Positions 1 through 7,800 of a stretch of DNA of 64,000 nucleotides are shown here, in pieces. Position 1 is the first letter of the stretch. The number at the start of each line of letters is the position of its first letter. The DNA comes from a virus. The notes under the pieces were generated by a model that was not told the DNA's origin, did not search any database, and was given only the letters and a program-made list of their open reading frames with translations. The stretch lies in the IMG/VR virus record IMGVR_UViG_3300030328_002321, positions 1-64,000 of that record; one strand, 5' to 3'. Made by a program: the position numbers and the translations under genes.

Positions 1-67
1 GAAAGTTATTTATCTGACCAAGTCCGATAAAAGGTATTAATAATAATAGTAATAATAATTTTCTCAT
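1..67 (-). CDS. partial exported protein (N-terminus only)
   Basis: Only the first 22 codons are inside the window; the gene runs off the left edge. The visible peptide starts MRKLLLLLLIPFIGLGQ, which reads as a Sec signal peptide (Arg-Lys, then a Leu/Ile core, then a G-x-G-Q cleavage-like site). Its start lies 1 nt from the stop of the upstream 172-aa gene, so it belongs to the same minus-strand transcription unit. It is one of several signal-peptide genes at this end. Function cannot be inferred. Confidence 0.6.
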   Translation of the reverse strand, partial: MRKLLLLLLLIPFIGLGQINNF

Positions 68-68
68 T

Positions 69-587
69 TTATAATCTAATAAATTTTTTGTTTTTTCTGA
101 TATATATAGTATTGTTTTTTAAGTTAGTTATAACTTTACCATTAATATCATATATATTGTTGTCAGTAATTCTTAATGGAACTTCATTTACACTAAGAAC
201 ATTATTCCACTCTACCCATTCAATACCATTGTATACTATCCACTCACATACGTCACGACACTCGTATATTGTTTGCCAATTAGTATCTGTTACATAAGCA
301 CTGTAACATACTTTTACTGTGTCTGTAGTTTGTATTATTGGAAATGATGCCCATGCTCCATTACCAAGAAAGCAAAGTTGAAAATTACAAACTGCCCATG
401 CAACACTTACAGTGTCACAATAATTATCTAAAGAATCTGTTGTCTCAATCATTACACTGAAAACACCATTTGTATTTGGTAATACTGAGTATGATATTGA
501 ATCGCACCAATCAACTTGTGTATAACATTTCTTAGATGTTACACACATTATTAACCCAATTACTAGTATTAAAATAATCTTTTTCAT
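69..587 (-). CDS. secreted protein with a T9SS-like C-terminal tail
   Basis: 172 aa. An N-terminal signal peptide of about 24 residues (MKKIILILVIGLIMCVTS) is followed by a Cys-containing, Trp-rich domain with no family I recognise. The last 35 residues (NNIYDINGKVITNLK, then a short IYIRKNKKFIRL strand) resemble a shortened type IX secretion C-terminal sorting domain, which in Bacteroidota carries a YDxxGK/R motif and a terminal basic beta strand. Its start overlaps the stop of the 46-aa gene upstream (ATGA). If the tail works, the protein would be exported and surface-attached by host machinery. That is inference; no enzymatic motif is visible. Confidence 0.7.
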   Translation of the reverse strand: MKKIILILVIGLIMCVTSKKCYTQVDWCDSISYSVLPNTNGVFSVMIETTDSLDNYCDTVSVAWAVCNFQLCFLGNGAWASFPIIQTTDTVKVCYSAYVTDTNWQTIYECRDVCEWIVYNGIEWVEWNNVLSVNEVPLRITDNNIYDINGKVITNLKNNTIYIRKNKKFIRL

Positions 588-724
588 TTAATTCTAAATT
601 TATTATCTACCCAACATTTATAATAATATAAACCCATAAGTAGACTAACAGCTATTGCTCCGTCAATCCAATTAGCTATTTCTTTATATCCATGCTTTTG
701 CCATATATCTGCTAGTGCATCCAT
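584..724 (-). CDS. 46-aa single-membrane-span protein
   Basis: Short ORF beginning MDALADIWQKHGYKE with one hydrophobic segment (about residues 23-36, GAIAVSLLMGLYYY) and a short basic tail. Its ATG overlaps the stop of the thioredoxin-like gene (TAATG) and its TGA overlaps the start of the next gene (ATGA). This gapless coupling is the main evidence that it is real. Position next to a holin-like gene suggests a lysis accessory or small membrane effector, but no family is recognised. Confidence 0.65.
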   Translation of the reverse strand: MDALADIWQKHGYKEIANWIDGAIAVSLLMGLYYYKCWVDNKFRIK

Positions 725-1053
725 TAAAAATCTGACATTATTTGTTCATTAATGACATTTTGTAATTCCTTTCTAGTAGCAAGCATCTTAAAACTAAGAT
801 CTGCTTGAAACCGTTCAATTTCTTCTCCATCCTTAAAAATAATAATAGTAGGTACTATAACTATTTTATGCTTTTTCTGCAGTTCTAGCTCTTTTGTAAT
901 ATCAACTTTTGATATATCACAATCAGATAATTTTTCTAACCACTCAACTTTATTAGCATCATTCCATTCTGCATTAAATTCTGTTACTACTATTTGTGAT
1001 TTAACACTTAAGGAAATTAAAATAAATATTACTATAGAGATTAATTTTCTCAT
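724..1053 (-). CDS. exported thioredoxin-fold protein lacking CxxC
   Basis: 109 aa. A signal peptide (residues 1-19, ending SLSVKSQ) precedes a compact thioredoxin-like fold: beta strand IVVTEFNAEW, then helix, then VPTIIIFKDGEEIERF with the diagnostic cis-proline at about residue 68. The position that normally holds WCGPCK reads WNDANK (residues 30-35), so both redox cysteines are Asn. It should not be a dithiol oxidoreductase. A binding or chaperone role in the periplasm is more likely. It overlaps both neighbours by 1 nt (TAATG-type junctions). Confidence 0.75.
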   Translation of the reverse strand: MRKLISIVIFILISLSVKSQIVVTEFNAEWNDANKVEWLEKLSDCDISKVDITKELELQKKHKIVIVPTIIIFKDGEEIERFQADLSFKMLATRKELQNVINEQIMSDF

Positions 1054-1334
1054 TACCTGTTATAAAGCTTATCCTCTATTTTTTCAAGAGTACCTTTTAT
1101 TTCTTCTACATCCTTTTGTGTAGTTATAATAGTATTACGAATCATCTGATCTTTCATGTCAAACTCCATTCTTGTTACTTCAGGATCTGGTGGTGCTGGA
1201 AGTTCTTTTGCTTCGTCTATATCTGCTTGCAGTGTAAACCACATACCAACTAAGGTAGCTATCAAGAAGGCTACCCCTCCTAATGTTTTTAGGCTTAATT
1301 GTACTGCTGTATCTTCGCTTAGTTCTTTTGCCAT
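1053..1334 (-). CDS. holin-like membrane protein
   Basis: 93 aa with a short cytoplasmic N-terminus, one clear transmembrane segment (about residues 16-35, LGGVAFLIATLVGMWFTLQA) and a charged C-terminal region predicted as a coiled coil (TTQKDVEEIKGTLEKIEDKL). Single-span proteins with a charged coiled tail at this genome end are commonly holins or spanin-type lysis proteins. The family is not certain because holins share little sequence. It is joined by 1-nt overlaps to the thioredoxin-like gene and the 57-aa gene. Confidence 0.5.
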   Translation of the reverse strand: MAKELSEDTAVQLSLKTLGGVAFLIATLVGMWFTLQADIDEAKELPAPPDPEVTRMEFDMKDQMIRNTIITTQKDVEEIKGTLEKIEDKLYNR

Positions 1335-1507
1335 TATATTTCAAATCCTAAATTTAACACCATTAATCTAAATCTTTTTGCTGTACAATCATCATCACAA
1401 AATAAACAAGCTTTAAATTCTAAAACTGTAAATGTACCTAGTCTAAAATTAAACTCATATTTTTGCTTTTTATTTCCGGCAGCATAACCGTTTATCCAAT
1501 TTATCAT
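1334..1507 (-). CDS. 57-aa hypothetical protein
   Basis: I place the start at the ATG giving MINWINGYAAGNKKQ, because it follows the nuclease stop by one base (TAATATG). The longer 70-aa reading would overlap the nuclease gene by about 40 nt. The protein has a cysteine pair region (ACLFCDDDC) and an aromatic, beta-like central part. No family is recognised. Tight coupling with both neighbours supports expression. Confidence 0.5.
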   Translation of the reverse strand: MINWINGYAAGNKKQKYEFNFRLGTFTVLEFKACLFCDDDCTAKRFRLMVLNLGFEI

Positions 1508-1508
1508 A

Positions 1509-1853
1509 TTATTTATTTTTTTTACCACCCCAGTATTCAACGGCAAAGCCTTCTTCTACTAAAGTGTCGTTAATATTAACATCATCTACTAATAAAGTAC
1601 CAAGTACTCTACCATATTTACCTACCTCTTTACTTTCTAATACAAAGTCTCCATCTCCTAGTAATTCTACTAGTTTATCTTTTGAAGCTAAACCTCTAGC
1701 TTTTTCTTCTAAATCTCTAGTTCTAGATTCTGGTGTATCTATACCTGCAAGTCTTATTCTTTTGTGTATAGTAATATCAAATCCTAAATCTATATGAGCA
1801 TCAATTGTATCTCCATCTACTACTCTGTCTAATTTTGCTTTGTATGTATACAT
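1509..1853 (-). CDS. staphylococcal-nuclease-like (SNase) protein
   Basis: 114 aa, a minimal SNase/thermonuclease domain. Visible hallmarks: VVDGDTI (Ca-binding Asp at about 13 and 15), RIRLAGIDTPES carrying the equivalents of Arg35 and Glu43 (about R34 and E42), and KYGRVLG with the Arg87 equivalent (about R82). All three catalytic positions are kept, so it should be an active Ca-dependent DNA/RNA nuclease. No signal peptide is seen. Plausible roles are host DNA degradation or a late nuclease; the choice is inference. Its stop lies 1 nt from the next ATG. Confidence 0.88.
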   Translation of the reverse strand: MYTYKAKLDRVVDGDTIDAHIDLGFDITIHKRIRLAGIDTPESRTRDLEEKARGLASKDKLVELLGDGDFVLESKEVGKYGRVLGTLLVDDVNINDTLVEEGFAVEYWGGKKNK

Positions 1854-2911
1854 TAGAATATTATATAGTTTATACCAAATTTAAAATCATACCATTCTCT
1901 ATTCCAATACTTATTATATTTTCCTTCTATAAAAGTACCTAAACTTTTATTATACTTATATCCAAATATTAAACCACCGCTATAATCTAACCATTGACCA
2001 TCATTATATGCATGATAAGAAAACTCTCCTTTATCATCATAATGGTATGGCATTAGATTAGCCCATGTATGTGCCCAAAAATTCTTTTTATAATAATAGT
2101 AATCAAATCCTAATACTATAGAATGTTGTATAGTATTTTCTAACTGATTTCTTTTTCTTTCTGAATAGTCATATAATACTTGTGGTATTACTACAGCTTC
2201 CCAGACATCTTTACTTGTTGCAACAACATTACCAGCTGGATCTTTATATTCACTATTATATACATCAATAGTATATCCTTCTTGGATAGCTAAATACGTG
2301 TAATGTAAATTACCATTACTTAACATCCATTCTTCTAAAGGATCATATCCATAAGGTTCAGATAATCTTTGCACAAGTCCAGCATTAAAAGATAATTTAT
2401 TGTTTACTTTATATCTATATCTTTCCGATGTTTCAAAGTATTTAATATCTGCAAAACCATCTTCTAAATATTCACCTTTTAATATATACTTGTCATCAAC
2501 AAACCTTATAAAGTGATGCTGATCTAAATAATCTATACCTTGTTGTCTTTTATAATTAACTTCAAATAAAAATTCTAAACCACTTACTTTACCAATATTA
2601 GCTCCATCTGACCAACTTGTTTCTGTACCATCATAAAACGTATTTGCTCTATTTTCATATCCAAATCTTGCTATTTTTCTAACTCCTAAAGATAAATTAT
2701 AATCATAAGGAGTTTCTATAATATTTTGTTCTAATATTCCTGTATTAACAGAGAATACATCTTCATTTGATAAAGATGTACCTCCGTTTACAGATGCATA
2801 AAACGTAGAAAATTTAAACGTTTTTTTAAGATCTAATTGCCCGCAACACTTTTTAGGTGCAACACAAGAAGTTATTATAATAACTATTAATAATGTAAGT
2901 AATTTTTTCAA
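1853..2911 (-). CDS. predicted outer-membrane beta-barrel protein
   Basis: 352 aa. The N-terminal signal region MKKLLTLLIVIIITSCVAPKK contains a lipobox-like TSC and further cysteines. The rest alternates aromatic and polar residues in the way of transmembrane beta strands (DYNLSLGVRKIARFGYE, SIVLGFDYYYYKKNFW, GGLIFGYKYNKSLGTFIEGK). It ends in KFGINYIIF: a terminal Phe after an amphipathic strand is the classic outer-membrane barrel insertion signal. A phage-encoded surface barrel could block adsorption of competitors, but this is inference. It could instead be a virion tail-tip component, though the signal peptide argues against that. Confidence 0.65.
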   Translation of the reverse strand: MKKLLTLLIVIIITSCVAPKKCCGQLDLKKTFKFSTFYASVNGGTSLSNEDVFSVNTGILEQNIIETPYDYNLSLGVRKIARFGYENRANTFYDGTETSWSDGANIGKVSGLEFLFEVNYKRQQGIDYLDQHHFIRFVDDKYILKGEYLEDGFADIKYFETSERYRYKVNNKLSFNAGLVQRLSEPYGYDPLEEWMLSNGNLHYTYLAIQEGYTIDVYNSEYKDPAGNVVATSKDVWEAVVIPQVLYDYSERKRNQLENTIQHSIVLGFDYYYYKKNFWAHTWANLMPYHYDDKGEFSYHAYNDGQWLDYSGGLIFGYKYNKSLGTFIEGKYNKYWNREWYDFKFGINYIIF

Positions 2912-2912
2912 T

Positions 2913-3326
2913 TTATATATTAAGTATTGTTAATCCTATTATTTGTTTAGCATTAATAGTTTCAGGATACATATCTTCTGTTATTGGTTCTACTTCTAGT
3001 TCAATCTCTTCTGCTAATAACAAATTAACATTGTCGATTTGTTCTTGTCTACTAGTAATAACATCTTTGTATTCTTTTTCTAATTTTTTTAATGCTGCTA
3101 CAGATTTTTTATCTGTTTTGTTTTCGTATGCTTTTGCTTTTTCAGCTAACTCTCTAAACTCTGGAGTAGGCATTAATACGCCTTCTAAGTCAGCTAACTT
3201 TTCTCTAAGAATAGCTACATTTTTAGCTACTGCTATTGCAAAAGTTTTACTTGGTACTTCTGTTAAAGTTGGTAAATGATTTGATAAATTTACCCACTCT
3301 CCTTTTTTTGCTTTAATTTTTTTCAT
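2913..3326 (-). CDS. hypothetical coiled-coil protein
   Basis: 137 aa, Lys/Glu-rich. The middle (about residues 40-110: AILREKLADLEGVL, ELAEKAKAYENK, LKKLEKEYKDVI) is a predicted helical coiled coil, followed by an acidic tail. No catalytic motif or export signal. It sits between the fibre-like 481-aa gene and the barrel gene with a 1-nt gap, so it is a late protein, possibly a fibre chaperone or virion component. The family is unknown to me. Confidence 0.6.
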   Translation of the reverse strand: MKKIKAKKGEWVNLSNHLPTLTEVPSKTFAIAVAKNVAILREKLADLEGVLMPTPEFRELAEKAKAYENKTDKKSVAALKKLEKEYKDVITSRQEQIDNVNLLLAEEIELEVEPITEDMYPETINAKQIIGLTILNI

Positions 3327-3352
3327 CGTCTATTATGATTTTAGTTAATAAA

Positions 3353-4798
3353 TTAATTGATCACTAAAAAGTGAATTTTGCTGGCTGTTGTTGATGTTGA
3401 TCCAGTAGCCGCTGGATTGTGTAATGATATTATAAAACTACCGCTTGCTATTGTATGCGTAGCTGCCGTTAACTGTGCATTATCAGTTGTATTTTCATCT
3501 TGCACTGTTAATAGAATAATTGAATTAGCAGTTACTGTACTATTAGTTACGGTAAATTCTGCATTAGTTGCTGCTGCTAAAGCTACAGCTGCTAATGTTA
3601 TTCTACCAGAAGTTGCATTAATTGTAACTCCTGATGTATGATTTGTTCCTTGTGTAACTGTTCCTGTGCCTGTATGTACAAGACCTTTAGCTGCTTGAGT
3701 AATAACTAAATTACCTGTATCAACTGTTACGTTTTGTCCTTCTGATTGAACAGTTAATCCGGCAGTAGCTGTACTTCCTGTATAAGTTTTTAATTGTACT
3801 GTACCATCAGTACTTCCAGAAGTATCTCTACCTCCTGTAAGAACTACATTACCTCCTGCTCCGTTTCCTGATGCTGTACCTCCTGTTAAATTTAAATGTC
3901 CAGCAGCCGCTCCTGCACTGCCTCCTCCTTCGATAGTTACTGATTGTCCAGCTGTACTAGAAGTTGTAGCTGTTGGTTTTATTGTAGGAGCATCTGTATT
4001 TGTAAATCTAATTCCTCCTTTTATATTTAAACTATCAGCAAATGCTGCTGTAGGAGTAGATTGTCCTATAAATACTTTACCATCATTATCTACTGTTAAT
4101 CCTTCTGCTGTTCCGTCTCCAGATATAAATGCTGTTCCTCCAACTAAATCTACATTATAAGTAGCATTGTCAGCAGCATTACGCATATCTATATTAGATT
4201 CTGCATTAGATATTGAAGCTGCTAAAGTAATTGATCCTGCACCATTAGTAATTGTCATTCCTGCTCCTGCAGTAAGTGTAGCTACTGATGGGTATCCATT
4301 AGTTGCATTACCAATAAGTAATTGTCCGTTTGTAGACATTGCTGCAGTAGCTGCTATTGTATCAGTAGCACTTGCATAAAGCATTGCGCCTTTAGCAATT
4401 GTAGATAAACCAGTACCTCCATTTGTTACTCCACATTCTCCTGTTACTGTTCCTGTAAAATCTACAGATGTTAAAAATCCTGATGTTGCATTATTACATA
4501 AACTTAAATCTATTCCAGCTTCTAATACTGTTAAAACTAAGTTGCTTGAAGATGTTTCTACAGTTAATAAACCTGTATCACCACTTTTTATTCCTTTAAA
4601 GGCTATTTGATTTTTATTTGTAAGTGTTGCACTATTATATAGTGTTTCACTACTAGATCCCGCTGTAGAAACAGAAGGAAATAAACTTTCTAATGTTATT
4701 TTTTTTGACTGTCCTGAAGCACTATTTGAAACAAGTAAAAAATCTGTACTTGCTGCGCTAGTTTTAGCTAAAGTTGTTAAGTCTGTTACCTTTGCCAT
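3353..4798 (-). CDS. tail-fibre-like structural protein
   Basis: 481 aa, low complexity, rich in Ser, Thr, Gly and Ala, with no cysteine-rich or catalytic region. The N-terminus (MAKVTDLTTLAKTSAASTDFLL) matches the type that starts many phage fibre and baseplate-attached proteins. The middle has repeated Thr/Gly beta-helix-like stretches (VTIEGGGSAGAAAGHLNLTGG, GNGAGGNVVLTGG) typical of trimeric fibres. It is the last of the large structural genes of the left arm. Receptor binding is likely but not shown. Confidence 0.65.
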   Translation of the reverse strand: MAKVTDLTTLAKTSAASTDFLLVSNSASGQSKKITLESLFPSVSTAGSSSETLYNSATLTNKNQIAFKGIKSGDTGLLTVETSSSNLVLTVLEAGIDLSLCNNATSGFLTSVDFTGTVTGECGVTNGGTGLSTIAKGAMLYASATDTIAATAAMSTNGQLLIGNATNGYPSVATLTAGAGMTITNGAGSITLAASISNAESNIDMRNAADNATYNVDLVGGTAFISGDGTAEGLTVDNDGKVFIGQSTPTAAFADSLNIKGGIRFTNTDAPTIKPTATTSSTAGQSVTIEGGGSAGAAAGHLNLTGGTASGNGAGGNVVLTGGRDTSGSTDGTVQLKTYTGSTATAGLTVQSEGQNVTVDTGNLVITQAAKGLVHTGTGTVTQGTNHTSGVTINATSGRITLAAVALAAATNAEFTVTNSTVTANSIILLTVQDENTTDNAQLTAATHTIASGSFIISLHNPAATGSTSTTASKIHFLVIN

Positions 4799-4821
4799 AT
4801 TATATTTTTTTTTATTTTATT

Positions 4822-7800
4822 TTATATTTCTAGTCCGCTAATTCCGTCTATCTGTATTCCTCCTCTTCGAACGCTATTTTGATTTTGACTTCTCGGAGAT
4901 TGGATTACATTTTCATCTACAATATTACAATCTACACAAAACTTAGTTACAAATGTATTAAATTTATCTAAATAATTAATATTATTATTAAATGAAGTTA
5001 TTTGAGCTTGCGGCACACACTGCGCCCAATGTCCAGAATTTTGCCCTACAGATGTTTCTGGATTATAACATCCATTTGTACATGATACTCCAGATACAAC
5101 TTCATAAACTAAACCACTTGGCATTTTTATAACATCTCCTACATATAAAGTAGTTGCTTGTACAAAAAATAAAGTTGGGTTTGTTACTGTAGTTCCTTGT
5201 CCAGTTGTTATACTTGAACCTGCGTATGCAACATCATTAAGTCCTGTTGCAGGTCCTCCAGTTACCCATTTAGAACTACAACTAGTAAGTGAGCTTAATG
5301 ATGGTGATGCACTGTCTGCACAATTATAAATACAACTATTTCCTCTTTTACTTACAATATATTCTATTAATATTACTTTCCAAGCATTCATTACAGAACA
5401 ATCATCTGCTTGACCTGTAACTAATTTATTATAATATTGAAAACCATTTTTAGCTACACATGCTCTTAATAATTCTATTAAATCATTTGTATAAGCAGGA
5501 ATACAAGGATTTACTAATGGTGGGTATACACATGAACCATCATCTGTAGACGCATTAGGATTATAATTTGTAGCATTTGGATCTGTACATCCTGCATATA
5601 AACAAGATCCATCATCTGTTACTGCTGTAGGATCGTAGTTAGATGCATTAGGATCTGTACAACCACATTGTGCTACATTAGTTCCTATTGAAAAACTTAC
5701 TGTTTCTTCACATCCATAGTTATCTGTAATTGTAAAATAATAAACTCCAGCAGCAAATTGACTATATGTATATGTATTATAGTGACTTGGAGAAGTTGCA
5801 TTACTATGAACTGTTGGATCTGCATATACTAACACTCCTGCATTAGTATAATATGAAATAGTTTTACTTTGACCTGACATTACTCCTTGGTGGAAAAATG
5901 TTGTAACTGTTATACTTCCATCAGAATTTGATCCTCCACAGTTACCAGTAGCATCTGTAACAACAAAAGTACTTGGATTTCCTTGATTTTGTTGACTACA
6001 TGGATAAAAACAACATCCATCATCTACAGTTGCTATCACAGTTTGATTATTACAATTTTTATTAAAGTTATATGCAGATGTATCTGTACACCCTAAAACT
6101 CCATATAAACATGAACCATCATCAGTGTTAGCTGTAGGGTCATAATTTAAAGCTACTGGGTCTGTACATCCATATATAGGATAAATACATGGATAAGCTG
6201 AATTAGTACAAGTTGCGCTTGAATCATAATTAAGTGCAGTAGGATCCATACACCCGTATATACAATATGTACATGAGCCGTCATCACATGATGCGCCAGC
6301 ATAATAATTAGTTGCGGTTGGATCAGTACAACCATATATAGGACTTGTTATCGTAAATACACTACTAGTTTTTACACAATTTGATGCATTTGTATACGTA
6401 GATGTTAATGTTACTCTGTAATTTCCATCATAAAGAAAACTATTTGAATTAATAGTAGTTCCTTGATTATAAATATGAGTATGAGTAGTTGAGGTTGGTG
6501 TATGAGTATTTGTATTTATTACTGTCCAGACACCATTTTGATCTGCCCATTCTAAATCCCAACTTATACTACTAGGAACTGGATCACAATAAAAATCTGC
6601 TTGGATTTGATTAATAGTACATAATCCTGCATTTGGATTTGTTAATACAGGCACATTACAACAAAAATTGTTTATTACTTGACAAAGATTTGGATTTGAA
6701 TGCCATAATCTTGGATCATTAATAATTTGTGTTCCTGGAGGATTGCTTGTATTTGTAATTGCTGTAGCAAAAGCACCGCTTGGATCTTCACATACTTCAA
6801 TTGGTATTATAAAGTAAAATACTTGAAAACACTCTTCTATTTCTACTGCTGCATCTGGATCACTAACTGCTACCTGTAAAGCAAAATATCCATAATTTAT
6901 ATTTGCCCCTAAAGTAGTTGTATTATAAGTATACGCCCAACCCATATTACCATTATTATGAGCAGCAGCTTGAGCACTAAAGTTTGTTAAATCGTTAGGA
7001 GTTGAACTTGCTTGAGCATTATCCCAATCAACCATACTATTAGCTTTCCAAAGTCTTAATGTATAATCTACATTAATTACTCCCTGTGCATTAACAATAT
7101 TATTTATATAATTTTGAAAATTTGAAGTTGCAGTTAAATTTTGTATTAGTACAGAACCATCATTAGAATTTGTTCTTTGTGTAGGTGTTGCAATAAATGA
7201 ATTTGTTCCAGACTGTGCAATTTCTCCAGCTAAAGGAATAAGATTACCATTAGTATCTATTAATGTTCCATTAGAAGCATGACAATATTGACATGAACCA
7301 TTGTCTACTACTGCATTTGAATTATAATTTAAAGCTACACCAAAATTTGTACCTGCATTATTATCTGTACATCCTATAACTCCTACACCATCAGCAACAC
7401 AAACATCTATAGAGTCAAAACAAGGTGTTGTTGTACCTGATGCATTTACACTCGAATCATATACATAAATTCTATAACATCCTGCTATTAAACCTGTAGT
7501 AAATGTTCCATTATCAGTACTTGCTGGTACTAGATTATTTACATTACCACTAACTGTTACATTTAAAGCAGTACTACCAGCAAATGCTGAATTACCAGGA
7601 TTAAATACAGATACATCTTGAGCTAATTGAATTCCAAATCCATATGTAAAAGTACCACCATTACCCGGAACACCACCAACAGGGTGACCACTTGATCCTA
7701 CAACTACTGGGGTACTTACCGATCCTGTACCTAATCCTCCAATATTTTGCCCATTTAAGGCTTCCATAACATATGTGTAGTTTGCAGCCCCTGTAAGATT

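Noticed and set aside
6153-6335. Second-frame ORF within the DDGSC repeat region
   Set aside because: It arises from the repeated codon pattern in the same strand; it has no start context and no recognisable composition.
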